Assembly: GCA_934748015.1 (NCBI GenBank) | Contig: CAKVHF010000004.1 | Span: 62,001-126,000, forward strand | DNA from: an uncultured Clostridia bacterium | GTDB lineage: Bacteria > Bacillota > Clostridia > Christensenellales > UBA1242 | Reading direction: 5' to 3' | Length of the DNA: 64,000 bases | Part shown: positions 55,463-63,469 of the stretch, piece after piece | Layout: each line of letters starts with the position of its first letter | Position numbering within the stretch: position 1 is the stretch's first letter | The notes under the pieces: generated by a model | The model's database searches: none | Told to the model about the DNA's origin: nothing | The model's input: the letters and a program-made list of their open reading frames with translations, nothing else | Program-made: the position numbers and the translations under genes

Positions 55463-55612
55463 GATAATTGTGGAAATTGCTGATGTACAAACATTGGCTA
55501 TCCCACATAATTATCTGCTTGGCTACCATAGATAGCCCTAAGATGCTGTTTTTTGTGGATATATAATCCCCAAAAAAAATTATAGCATTAGACCATAAGG
55601 AGGTAAAAACAC
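55463..55612 (+). promoter_or_regulatory. Structured rpsF leader, possible S6:S18 binding site
   Basis: The leader contains GGCTATC (55496-55502) that can pair with GATAGCC (about 55531-55537), other short stems, and the strong ribosome site AAGGAGGT at its end. In many bacteria the S6:S18 complex binds such a leader and represses the operon. The key CCG bulge could not be placed with certainty. Confidence 0.35.
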
Positions 55613-55894
55613 ATGAATAAGTACGAACTACTTGCAATCATCCCTGCTGCTCTTAGTGACGAAGCTAAAGAAGCTACTATTAACAAATATGTTGCTATGA
55701 TCGAGAGCAATGGTGGAAAAATGACTGTAGTTAACAAGTGGGGTGTTAAGAAATTTGCTTACCCTATCGACTACAAGTCAGAAGGTTACTATGTATTGTT
55801 AGAATTTGAAGCTCCAGCTAAGCTTCCTAACCAAGTAGAGAGCTTGATGCGTATAGATGAGTCTATCGTAAGAAGCCTATGCTTGAAGAAATAG
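55613..55894 (+). CDS. rpsF: 30S ribosomal protein S6
   Basis: The 93-aa protein begins MNKYELLAIIPAAL and contains the conserved WGVKKFAYPIDYKSEGYYVL core. It binds S18 in the small-subunit platform. First gene of the classical rpsF-ssb-rpsR operon, with AAGGAGGT before the ATG. Confidence 0.98.
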   Translation: MNKYELLAIIPAALSDEAKEATINKYVAMIESNGGKMTVVNKWGVKKFAYPIDYKSEGYYVLLEFEAPAKLPNQVESLMRIDESIVRSLCLKK

Positions 55895-56011
55895 TGGTCT
55901 TATAACAACTAGCAACGCACAAATTGTATTGCAAAATATTTTTTTGTCACCATGGTTGTTAAAAAAAATTAACGAAAAATAATTAGAGTTAAAATTATTG
56001 TAGGAGATAAT

Positions 56012-56404
56012 ATGAACAAAGTAATATTAATAGGTAACCTAACTAAGGACCCAGAAATCACAACTACTAACAATGGCGTATCAGTATGCCGTTTCACACT
56101 AGCAATCTCTCGTAGATTTGCTAATGCAGAAGGCGAAAGAGAAACCGATTTCATCAACATTGTTGTATGGAGAACATTGGCAGACAACTGTCACAAGTTC
56201 TTGAAGAAAGGTAGCAAAACTGCAGTTGTAGGTAACTTGCAAACTAGATCTTATGATGCTAACGATGGCACTAAGAGATACATTACCGAAGTTGTTGCTG
56301 AAGAAGTTGAATTTATTTCAACTAAGTCTGATGCTGTAGCAACTAAGTCTGAGGACGAGGTAACTAAGCTAGAACCTATCACTGACGACAATCTACCATT
56401 TTAA
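56012..56404 (+). CDS. ssb: Single-stranded DNA-binding protein
   Basis: This 130-aa OB-fold protein starts MNKVILIGNLTKDPEI and includes FINIVVWRTLADNC, both hallmarks of SSB. The acidic tail ends PITDDNLPF, the docking motif for replication and repair partners. It sits between rpsF and rpsR as usual. Confidence 0.98.
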   Translation: MNKVILIGNLTKDPEITTTNNGVSVCRFTLAISRRFANAEGERETDFINIVVWRTLADNCHKFLKKGSKTAVVGNLQTRSYDANDGTKRYITEVVAEEVEFISTKSDAVATKSEDEVTKLEPITDDNLPF

Positions 56405-56455
56405 TTAAAAAAACATTTTTAATTATACAAAAAAATTAAAAAAGGAGATTAGAAG

Positions 56456-56731
56456 ATGAGCGAAGAAGCTAAGATGACTGAAATGCCTATCGAGGAAAAG
56501 ACTGTTAAGAAGTTCAAGAAGACTAGCAGACGTAAAGTATGCAACTTCTGCGTTGACAAACTAGAGAGTATTGATTACAAAGATGTTAACAGACTTAAGA
56601 AATATATCACTGAAAAAGGCAAGATTTTGCCAAGAAGACAAACAGGTACTTGTGCAAAGCACCAAAGAGAACTAGCTACTGCTATCAAGCGTGCTAGATT
56701 TATGGCTCTTATCCCTTATGTAGGTGAATAA
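56456..56731 (+). CDS. rpsR: 30S ribosomal protein S18
   Basis: The 91-aa protein has the S18 core (CNFCVDKLESIDYKDVNRLKKYITEKGKI, QTGTCAKHQRELATAIKRAR). Two Cys at the start of the core (CNFC) plus Cys and His in TCAKHQ may make a zinc-binding (C+) form. Preceded by AAAGGAG. Confidence 0.97.
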   Translation: MSEEAKMTEMPIEEKTVKKFKKTSRRKVCNFCVDKLESIDYKDVNRLKKYITEKGKILPRRQTGTCAKHQRELATAIKRARFMALIPYVGE

Positions 56732-56841
56732 GCCTAAAAAAAGGAGTGGTAGCAGATAAGCCAATATATAAGTATCGGTGACAGACATGCCATAAGCCTG
56801 TCAAAGTTATATGCTACATAAAATAAACTAAACAAAAATAG

Positions 56842-56881
56842 AAACCACAAGTTAAAGAAAAATGAAACTTGTGGTTTTTTT
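56842..56881 (+). terminator. Terminator of the rpsF operon
   Basis: A perfect 12-bp stem AAACCACAAGTT/AACTTGTGGTTT plus T tract, about 110 nt after rpsR. Confidence 0.88.
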
Positions 56882-56911
56882 GTTGTTAGATAAAAAAACA
56901 CCTCGTGATAT

Positions 56912-56957
56912 GCAAAAAAAATACCTCATATATAGATCTTTCCATATTGAGGTATTT
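56912..56957 (-). terminator. Terminator of the 57.2-kb hypothetical gene
   Basis: On the minus strand AAATACCTCA/TGAGGTATTT (56948-56957 with 56919-56928) is followed by a T tract. Confidence 0.75.
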
Positions 56958-57159
56958 GTGTAAAACGTCTTTTTTGTTTTGCGAAACAAAAAAATGATAT
57001 GCACTTCAGATATTAAACTTAAAAAAATAGCAATAAATATTAAAACCTTTTATTCTACTTTTGGAGTACGCCACAATTAATTGCAGTGCCTTATGATACA
57101 CAACAGAAATCTATTATATATTGTGCTACAGAAATTAAGGTTAATTACCTACTTTTTGC

Positions 57160-57624
57160 TTACTCGCAGTCAAATACTTGCTCGTAAAACTTAGTTGTAA
57201 AATCACACTCTTGTGCCTTGATATCATCTACATAATCAAAGCATGCTTGCTTTTGTGCACCGTTTAGTTCGTTTCTGCCACGCTCACGATAGTTAGCCTT
57301 CTCTTCGGAGATAGCACGAAGAGCCTTGTGATAATAACTATACAACTCTTCCTTGCTTCCCCTCTCCTCTATAGACTCAGCAATACTATTACGATACTCG
57401 ACCGATAGATCTTGTGTTTCTCTTATCTTTTCGCCAGTATTAAGAGTGATAAGATAATTACGGAAACAACGAAAATCGTCCATGATTACATTTGATCCGT
57501 CTGTTAGTGCATAACCGCAATTTTCCTCTTCGTCTACTCTTAGTTTTAGGCTCTCACTTATAAACTTAATCTTGTCCTTAGCGGTCGCAAATTGATGTCC
57601 TTCTGTCAAATCTTTTTTTGCCAT
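57160..57624 (-). CDS. Hypothetical cytoplasmic protein
   Basis: This 154-aa acidic and helical protein is not recognised. It has no signal or membrane segment. The middle (DGSNVIMDDFRCFRNYLITL) is beta-like, and the C-terminus is helical with many charged residues. AAAGGAG precedes the ATG. Single gene with its own terminator. Confidence 0.6.
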   Translation of the reverse strand: MAKKDLTEGHQFATAKDKIKFISESLKLRVDEEENCGYALTDGSNVIMDDFRCFRNYLITLNTGEKIRETQDLSVEYRNSIAESIEERGSKEELYSYYHKALRAISEEKANYRERGRNELNGAQKQACFDYVDDIKAQECDFTTKFYEQVFDCE

Positions 57625-57712
57625 TATATATACTCCTTTTAATTTTCCATATTCAATTAGTTTTAGGTTATGTCAGTATATCACCTTTTTGCCAATTGTC
57701 AAGAGGTGCAAG

Positions 57713-57758
57713 CAAAAAAAAATCAAGCGAGAGTATCATTTAACCTCTTTCCGCTTGA
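57713..57758 (-). terminator. Terminator of the BspA-like surface protein gene
   Basis: On the minus strand TCAAGCG/CGCTTGA (57752-57758 with 57723-57729, inner GAG/CTC) is followed by about nine T. Confidence 0.8.
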
Positions 57759-57788
57759 CTTACTAGATTTTGATTATAGTTTTTTTAC

Positions 57789-59822
57789 TTATTTTTTGTA
57801 ATATTTTGATCTGCCATTTTTTAATTCGGTTGCATTTGTTGTAGGATTAGACAAATTAAGAAGCGTATTGTTAGAATACCAATTATTAGGATCTTCAAAT
57901 GTAACACTGGTTAAGTTTGAACATTCATAAAATGCATCATTGCCTATACTAACCACACTGTCTGGAATAACGACACTTGTCAAACTAGAACACGAGTAAA
58001 AAGCTCGATCTCCTATAGTCGTAATATGATCTGGCACAACATAATTATCAGCAGTATAATCTGCACTAAAAGCTTCATTGCCTATGTGAGTAACACTCTT
58101 AGGGATAGACATATTCAACCAACCACATATAAGTGTATTGGTTGCAGTTTCGATAATTCCACCACAATTGTTACGGCTATCATAATATGGATTTGCAGAA
58201 TTAACGATTATATTTTTCCAACCACAGTGATATGCAATATTCTTGCCTATATGTTTAACACTTGCCGGAATTGTAACGGTACTAATTCCCAAACAATTAG
58301 TAAAAGCATGATCGCCTATATACTCCAATCCATCGTTCAATGATAGAGATGTAAGACTGGTGGATTGAACAGCTTCTGCTCCTAGATACTTACAACCATC
58401 AGGTAAAATCAATGTAGTTAATGATTGGGCATCTTTGAAAGCATAGTCTGCAATTAACGCAACCTTGCTCCAATTAGTTATAGTAAGAACATTAGTAAGA
58501 GAAGAACTTGCTTTTAAAAATATTCCTTTCTCCGAATTATTGTAGCAAATAATTACTTTATTTTCCATTGCAGAATTCCAATCAAATCCATCACTGTAGT
58601 ATGTAAATATTCTTTCAATTGATTCCGGCAAATACAAGTTAGTAATGTAATTCAATTGATAACATAAGGGTTCAGATGTTGTTAGAGATCTACCTATATG
58701 AACTGTTGTTATACTTGAATTGCCATTTGCCATACTTCCCATTACTTGATTACTTATTTCTGTCATATAGTTTCCGAAATATATTTCAGGTGCAGTAGTA
58801 TAACTATAAGTTCCACCATAGCTGTTAGTAGGATGACAAATCCCTTTGGTTAATCTTGCTACTCCGTGAGTGCCATCATCATATAAGTCTGGAACTATGC
58901 CAACAGAGATGGATGCTGTTTCTCTCTCACCATTTAAGTAGTAATAACCACCTTCGTCACTAGAATATGATATACAACTAGCCGATACATTGGCATCTAG
59001 AAACTTGCAATATAGATGAGTATCCGAACTTAGTGTTAAAGGGAAAATTGCAGGAGTTGTAAGAGCCTTATCTGTATACCAACCCACAAAATTCGCATTT
59101 ACTTTTTCTGGCATTGGAAGATCTGACTCATACACCTTTTGGTTAGAAAGGAATTTGCTCGCCTCTGCAAACTTAGCACTGTTGTACAGATTGGATACTT
59201 CGGTCAACACACTATCTGCAAAGTTAATCTCGTTAACACTTGCCCTTGTCATACTCCATGTGATACTGCCAGAATATGTTGCATTGTACATGTGGCTTAT
59301 TAGGCTAACTATTACATACACATATTTGGTTTTGCCAGTCGCAACCAAAGTGTTAGCAAATGTACTCTCACCCTCAATTGCATCCGGATTGGTCATTGCA
59401 TAATCTAGTGTAACATATTTCACCAATACATTGCTTGCACTTGGTGTGCCTGTCAGAGCCAACTCAATGTCCGCCTCGGTATCGGTATTGGCAAATACAA
59501 ACTCGAACATAACAGATGTGTTATCGTTAGTCAAAGTAATATTGCCACTAGGGGATAACTCACCAGTCTTGGCTTGTGGTGTAATACTAAGCACAGACCC
59601 TATTTCAGTGCCATCACGCTTAGCAACCATTTCTGTCTTGGTGCTACCAATAGTGTATGAACCAGATACATCCACCATGATGCCATCAGATGTGTATTGT
59701 ATGCTAATATTGGACGAAATGTTATTGCCACCAGCAACTATCACAATAACAACCGAAGCAACAGCAACGACCAGTAGCGCACTCAACACCGCCAAAATTG
59801 TAATTAATTTCTTTTTACTCAT
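57789..59822 (-). CDS. BspA-like leucine-rich-repeat surface protein
   Basis: This 677-aa protein has an N-terminal TM anchor (residues 6-31, a run of Val/Ile/Ala). A beta-rich region of about 220 residues and one Listeria-Bacteroides-like repeat (FVGWYTDKALT about 247) follow. From about 450 to 650 lie LRR_5 (BspA-type) repeats such as IGDRAFYSCSSLTSVVIPDS. The protein is exposed outside the cell; BspA-like proteins of gut and oral bacteria bind host proteins or other bacteria. AGGAG precedes the ATG. Confidence 0.85.
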   Translation of the reverse strand: MSKKKLITILAVLSALLVVAVASVVIVIVAGGNNISSNISIQYTSDGIMVDVSGSYTIGSTKTEMVAKRDGTEIGSVLSITPQAKTGELSPSGNITLTNDNTSVMFEFVFANTDTEADIELALTGTPSASNVLVKYVTLDYAMTNPDAIEGESTFANTLVATGKTKYVYVIVSLISHMYNATYSGSITWSMTRASVNEINFADSVLTEVSNLYNSAKFAEASKFLSNQKVYESDLPMPEKVNANFVGWYTDKALTTPAIFPLTLSSDTHLYCKFLDANVSASCISYSSDEGGYYYLNGERETASISVGIVPDLYDDGTHGVARLTKGICHPTNSYGGTYSYTTAPEIYFGNYMTEISNQVMGSMANGNSSITTVHIGRSLTTSEPLCYQLNYITNLYLPESIERIFTYYSDGFDWNSAMENKVIICYNNSEKGIFLKASSSLTNVLTITNWSKVALIADYAFKDAQSLTTLILPDGCKYLGAEAVQSTSLTSLSLNDGLEYIGDHAFTNCLGISTVTIPASVKHIGKNIAYHCGWKNIIVNSANPYYDSRNNCGGIIETATNTLICGWLNMSIPKSVTHIGNEAFSADYTADNYVVPDHITTIGDRAFYSCSSLTSVVIPDSVVSIGNDAFYECSNLTSVTFEDPNNWYSNNTLLNLSNPTTNATELKNGRSKYYKK

Positions 59823-60181
59823 CGCTCAATTTCTCCTAACTTCACAAAAAATTCCTTTATTTGCAAAAAAGTAAATATGTCTACATATACCTATAGTATA
59901 TGTAAAATACAATTGTCTACGCTAGTATTTTACTACAGCATATATCAAAACACAAAATGCTTTTGGACTTTTTTACAATAAAAAAACCAGCAACGGAAAA
60001 ATATTTTTTATTTCCTTTGCCGGATATACCATTATTCCCCTAAAGATTTATACTTGAGATCGCTTGCCTTGAATTTAGTTCATAGCAAAGAGATCAAGTT
60101 TTATTTTTTTTTAGATCCTCTCGTTTCCCAGAACTTTTTGCTTGAGATCGAACACCTTGAACTTGTTTCGCAGTGGAGAGA
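59823..60181. other. Intergenic region with covarying hairpin repeats
   Basis: The 359 bases contain a minus-strand terminator (59979-60023) and repeat units at 60052-60099 and 60132-60195. The first 150 bases are AT-rich promoter region for the BspA-like gene with nothing definite. Confidence 0.55.
59979..60023 (-). terminator. Terminator of the RsmF-like gene
   Basis: On the minus strand a 13-position stem (60011-60023 with about 59988-60000, one mismatch) ends in GG followed by seven T. It lies beyond the hairpin repeats, so these are probably transcribed in the 3' end of the mRNA. Confidence 0.75.
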
Positions 60182-60195
60182 TCAAGCAAAAAGTT
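60052..60195 (-). repeat. Covarying hairpin repeat, group 1 (two units)
   Basis: Unit 1 (60052-60099): ACTTGA/TCAAGT stem around GATCGCTTGCCTTGAA. Unit 2 (60132-60195): perfect 14-bp stem AACTTTTTGCTTGA/TCAAGCAAAAAGTT around a loop with CGAACACCTTGAAC, GTTTCG and AGTGGAGA. Unit 2 begins at the stop codon of the RsmF-like gene. A very similar unit with compensating base changes lies at 61817-61880. Confidence 0.82.
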
Positions 60196-61543
60196 TACGT
60201 AGTTCTTTAGGGTAATAATTCTTAAGAGTTTCTCCCACGACTTTGCCACCACCTAGAGGAAGATGATTGTATGTCACCGCACATACGCCACTAGGTGCAT
60301 CTACAGTCACCACGTTGCCGGTCAAGTAAATACTTGCCTTAGCATCATCTAAGTCTACTTTGCGATCAAAAGTATCACAATATGCTCGATAAAAATTGTG
60401 GCTAATGCTAAAATCTTTGCCCGCGTCTTGCCCTAGCAGTACACCCATGCTTAAGACATTAAGTCCAGTATAGTCCATATCTACATCAGGCAAGCAGAAT
60501 ACATTAATGCCTTTTCTCACCAATTGATTAGGGATATGTGTGACATCTCTTAGCTTACTCTGGATCTTAGCAACATCTCTGTCTCTTAATAAGACATAAT
60601 CGTCACTATCCCACTCAACTTCATCCCTCACATTGTCCCCCACACGCATCATGCAAGCCACAAATTGCCCCTCTCCTATGTGAATATGTGGATAACGCCT
60701 ACCACACTTAGTAGTGTCATACTCATCATCGATCACAACACCTCTAGAGGTATTAGTCCTGACATTGTCTGGCAAGTCGATCAAAATATAGTCGGGATGC
60801 GATCGCAAAAACTCAACCACAACCCCCTCGTTCTCGGTCACATTGTATGTACATGTCGAATACACCAGCCTACCACCCAACTTAAGACAGCCTGATACCG
60901 AATGTAGTATCTCCAATTGCCTTACCGCACATGCCTTCACATTTGCCTCGTTCCAAGAATAGGTGTCAATATCGCTTTTTCTGAACATTCCTTCGCCCGA
61001 ACATGGTGCATCAACCAAGATTTTGTCAAAAACTTCCACTTTGGTGTCAAAAGCCTTAGGCAAATTGTTAGTAATTGCATAATTACGATATCCAAAGCGT
61101 GTCAAGTTTTCATACAATATCTTGGCTCTTGAATACACATACTCGTTGGCAATTAGTAGTCCTGTGTTGTTCAACTTTTCCAAAATCTGAACACTTTTGC
61201 CACCCGGAGCACTGCACACATCTAGCACAACATCATGATTGTTGATGCACAATGCCTCCACTGGAAACATTGCAGATGCATCTTGCGAATATACAACTCC
61301 CGCATGGTGAACCAGAGTATCCCCGATCTTGCCAGAGTAATAATATCCATTGTCAATGCCGTCAACATGATCGGATATCATATCTTTGTATTTAGTCTCA
61401 AACTCTGCTAGAGAGATCTTGTTGTAATCAACAGTCATTGCCTTGATAGCAGGTCTATCCATTGCATCAAAAAAGTTGTTAGCATCCTCTCCCAACAACT
61501 TAGTCATATTATTAATAAATCCTTTTGGCAAATCTTTAATCAT
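60182..61543 (-). CDS. 16S rRNA m5C methyltransferase, RsmF/NOP2-Sun family
   Basis: The 453-aa protein has an N-terminal substrate domain, then the SAM-binding core with LDVCSAPGGKS (about residues 107-117). Catalytic cysteines are Cys181 in DAPCSGEGMF and Cys231 in YSTCTYN, both needed for m5C formation. The C-terminal part resembles the RsmF/YebU PUA-like extension. It methylates cytosine in rRNA or tRNA. Its stop codon is the first triplet of a hairpin repeat (60182-60195), so the repeat supplies the last codons of the gene. Confidence 0.92.
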   Translation of the reverse strand: MIKDLPKGFINNMTKLLGEDANNFFDAMDRPAIKAMTVDYNKISLAEFETKYKDMISDHVDGIDNGYYYSGKIGDTLVHHAGVVYSQDASAMFPVEALCINNHDVVLDVCSAPGGKSVQILEKLNNTGLLIANEYVYSRAKILYENLTRFGYRNYAITNNLPKAFDTKVEVFDKILVDAPCSGEGMFRKSDIDTYSWNEANVKACAVRQLEILHSVSGCLKLGGRLVYSTCTYNVTENEGVVVEFLRSHPDYILIDLPDNVRTNTSRGVVIDDEYDTTKCGRRYPHIHIGEGQFVACMMRVGDNVRDEVEWDSDDYVLLRDRDVAKIQSKLRDVTHIPNQLVRKGINVFCLPDVDMDYTGLNVLSMGVLLGQDAGKDFSISHNFYRAYCDTFDRKVDLDDAKASIYLTGNVVTVDAPSGVCAVTYNHLPLGGGKVVGETLKNYYPKELRKLFA

Positions 61544-61879
61544 TTGTCTACTATCCTTAACTCTAATATTGTTCCGCTTGTTTCCCCAGAGATATATACT
61601 TAAGATCGCATGCCTTTTATTAGCGAGCCCAATATATTGCTTTTAAAACTTTGCACTCAGTTTTATTTAGTCAATTATATAACTTTCGAACACCTTGAAC
61701 TAGATTCGGAAGTAAAGAAAGTAATATAATTGCGATATTACAGCATTGCTATTAATTATTCACCGAACTTGCAGTGGAGAGATCAAGCATTCTTTTTTTA
61801 TCCGCTCGCTTCCTGGAACTTTCTGCTTAAGATCGAACACCTTGAACTTGTTTCGTAGTGGAGAAATTAAGCAGAAAGT
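61544..61879. other. Intergenic region rich in covarying hairpin repeats
   Basis: The 336 bases between rsmI and the RsmF-like gene are filled mostly by repeat units (61588-61880). The remaining bases hold the ribosome site of the RsmF-like gene (AAGGAT). No protein or tRNA gene. Confidence 0.6.
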
Positions 61880-61880
61880 T
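61588..61880 (-). repeat. Covarying hairpin repeat, group 2 (four units)
   Basis: A degenerate unit (61588-61630) resembles unit 1 of group 1. Another (61674-61730) keeps the loop CGAACACCTTGAAC but has a completely different stem, ATTATATAACTTTC/GAAAGTAATATAAT (one mismatch). A half unit (61762-61790) has AGTGGAGAGATCAAGC. A full unit (61817-61880) has perfect stem AACTTTCTGCTTAA/TTAAGCAGAAAGTT and starts at the rsmI stop codon. Stem changes are compensated in both strands. Confidence 0.82.
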
Positions 61881-62683
61881 CACTTATTTCTAATCAGCAA
61901 GTCATACACATAATTCTTCTTCAGTCCCAACTTGTCCGCAACCTTCTTGCAAGCATCCTTGCTGGTTACTCCTGCATCCAGTAGGTACTTAAGCTCACTC
62001 ATTATCTCGTCATCTTGAGATACTTGTGTTTGTGCCTCTTCGCCACTAACTATTATTACAAACTCTCCCTTGACAGCGCCAGTGTATCCAGCGTGCAGTG
62101 TGGTAAATGTTACTTCTTCAAATTTCTTAGTTAACTCCCTTGTTACACACACCTTTCTATCCCCAAACGCCTCGTATACATCATCAAAAAATTGGTTGAT
62201 AGAATGTGGAGAAACATAAAATATACTAGGAAAACTAGAAACCTTCAACTTGCCTAACAGATCCTTCCTATCCTTACCCTTCTCTGGCAAAAAGCCAACA
62301 AAAGTAAAAGGTGCTTCAAATCCACTTAAGACAAAACTATCAACCAACGCACACGCACCCGGCACAACTGTATAAGGCAGTCCTTCCGCAATCAATCTAC
62401 GCACAATTACCGCACCAGGATCAGATATACCTGGCATGCCCGCATCGGATATTATTGCTATATTTTTGCCCGCCTTAAGGTCAGCAACAATGCTATCACA
62501 CTTGCTACTCTCATTAAACTTGTGATAAGACACCAATCTAGCCTTGATATCATAATGTTGCAAAAAGGTCTGACTAGTGCGTGTATCTTCGCACGCAATG
62601 TAGTCACACATTTTCAATGTTTCAATTGCCCTCAATGTTACATCTTGCAAATTGCCAATAGGCGTTGCAACCAAGTATAACAT
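61880..62683 (-). CDS. rsmI: 16S rRNA (cytidine(1402)-2'-O)-methyltransferase
   Basis: The 267-aa protein has the tetrapyrrole-methylase fold: MLYLVATPIGNLQDVTLRA at the start, CEDTRTSQTFLQHY, ISDAGMPGISDPG and VPGACALV. It methylates the ribose of C1402 in the decoding centre. A C-terminal helical tail (DAGVTSKDACKKVADKLGL) is typical. The ATG at 62683 has GGAGG 4 nt upstream; the longer frame is not used. It is third in the ricT-trmN6-like-rsmI cluster. Confidence 0.96.
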   Translation of the reverse strand: MLYLVATPIGNLQDVTLRAIETLKMCDYIACEDTRTSQTFLQHYDIKARLVSYHKFNESSKCDSIVADLKAGKNIAIISDAGMPGISDPGAVIVRRLIAEGLPYTVVPGACALVDSFVLSGFEAPFTFVGFLPEKGKDRKDLLGKLKVSSFPSIFYVSPHSINQFFDDVYEAFGDRKVCVTRELTKKFEEVTFTTLHAGYTGAVKGEFVIIVSGEEAQTQVSQDDEIMSELKYLLDAGVTSKDACKKVADKLGLKKNYVYDLLIRNK

Positions 62684-62815
62684 ATATCCTCCAAAAATCT
62701 TTCTTCTTACTGTATCTCTATTTATTTCACTCGTTTTTGACTTTAGCAACTTTTTATTAATCGTAACTTTGCCAAAATTTTATTATTTATTAAAAAAATG
62801 CAATAAAGCATTTTC

Positions 62816-63463
62816 TTATACAATCTTCAGCCCTTTCTCGCCTTGCTTGACTGCCTTAACTAGTATTGTGGGATCATTCTTGGTTTCTGGCAGTATTTTT
62901 AACTCTTTAGGTTCTAACAGATTTTGCCTTAAGTACACCATAATATCGCATAGTCTTGACATCTTGTGGCACAAATACAATTTTCCACCATCCTTAAGTA
63001 TCTTACCTGCCTCAACTATTACATCTTGCAGTGTCAACTCAATCTCTTGCTTGGCAACCGCTATCTCTGTTAATTCCACGCTAGCACTAGATCTATCATA
63101 ATATGGTGGATTGCAAGTTATTGTATCGATATGGATGTTTTTGAACATTTTGTTCACACCAACAACATTGGTATTAATGATTGTATGGTTATCCAAATGG
63201 TTGTATTGCACACTCTTTCCACACATATCCGCTAGTGACTTCTGCAACTCAACCATATACACATGGCTTACAACATTTTTGGCACCAGTAAGTATGCCCA
63301 CAACTCCGCTACCGCTACACAAGTCTAGTAGCACACCATCTTTCTTAACCTTAGCAAAATTGGCAAGAGCGACTGCATCGGAGGTAAATCTGTATCCAGA
63401 TCCAACTGCAGGCTGATATATCATCAAGCCCTTATATTGCAGATCTTCCAATACAATATCCAT
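62816..63463 (-). CDS. tRNA1(Val) adenine N6-methyltransferase-like protein (TrmN6/YfiC family)
   Basis: This 215-aa class I methyltransferase has motif I LLDLCSGSGVVGIL (about residues 45-58), and ITCNPPYYDR (about 113-122), the NPPY motif of N6-adenine or glutamine methylases. TSDAVALANF is characteristic of the TrmN6/YfiC family, which modifies A37 of tRNA-Val. It starts 6 nt after the ricT stop, so it is in an operon with it. The position next to rsmI is common in Firmicutes. Confidence 0.9.
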   Translation of the reverse strand: MDIVLEDLQYKGLMIYQPAVGSGYRFTSDAVALANFAKVKKDGVLLDLCSGSGVVGILTGAKNVVSHVYMVELQKSLADMCGKSVQYNHLDNHTIINTNVVGVNKMFKNIHIDTITCNPPYYDRSSASVELTEIAVAKQEIELTLQDVIVEAGKILKDGGKLYLCHKMSRLCDIMVYLRQNLLEPKELKILPETKNDPTILVKAVKQGEKGLKIV

Positions 63464-63469
63464 ATCACT

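Larger units (their letters stand above)
54832..55612. other. Long gene-free region upstream of rpsF
   Basis: The first 550 of these 781 bases are very AT-rich with no gene or clear RNA; GCGTTT (about 55044) and AAAACGC followed by TTTTTT (55089-55102) could form a weak terminator. The last 185 bases hold the rpsF promoter (55427-55455) and its 5' leader with a GGCTATC/GATAGCC hairpin. Confidence 0.5.
56732..57159. other. Intergenic region with terminators of convergent operons
   Basis: The 428 bases hold the rpsR terminator (56842-56881), the minus-strand terminator (56912-56957), and a further hairpin TTTTTTGTTT/AAACAAAAAA (56970-56993). The rest up to 57159 shows nothing. Confidence 0.5.
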
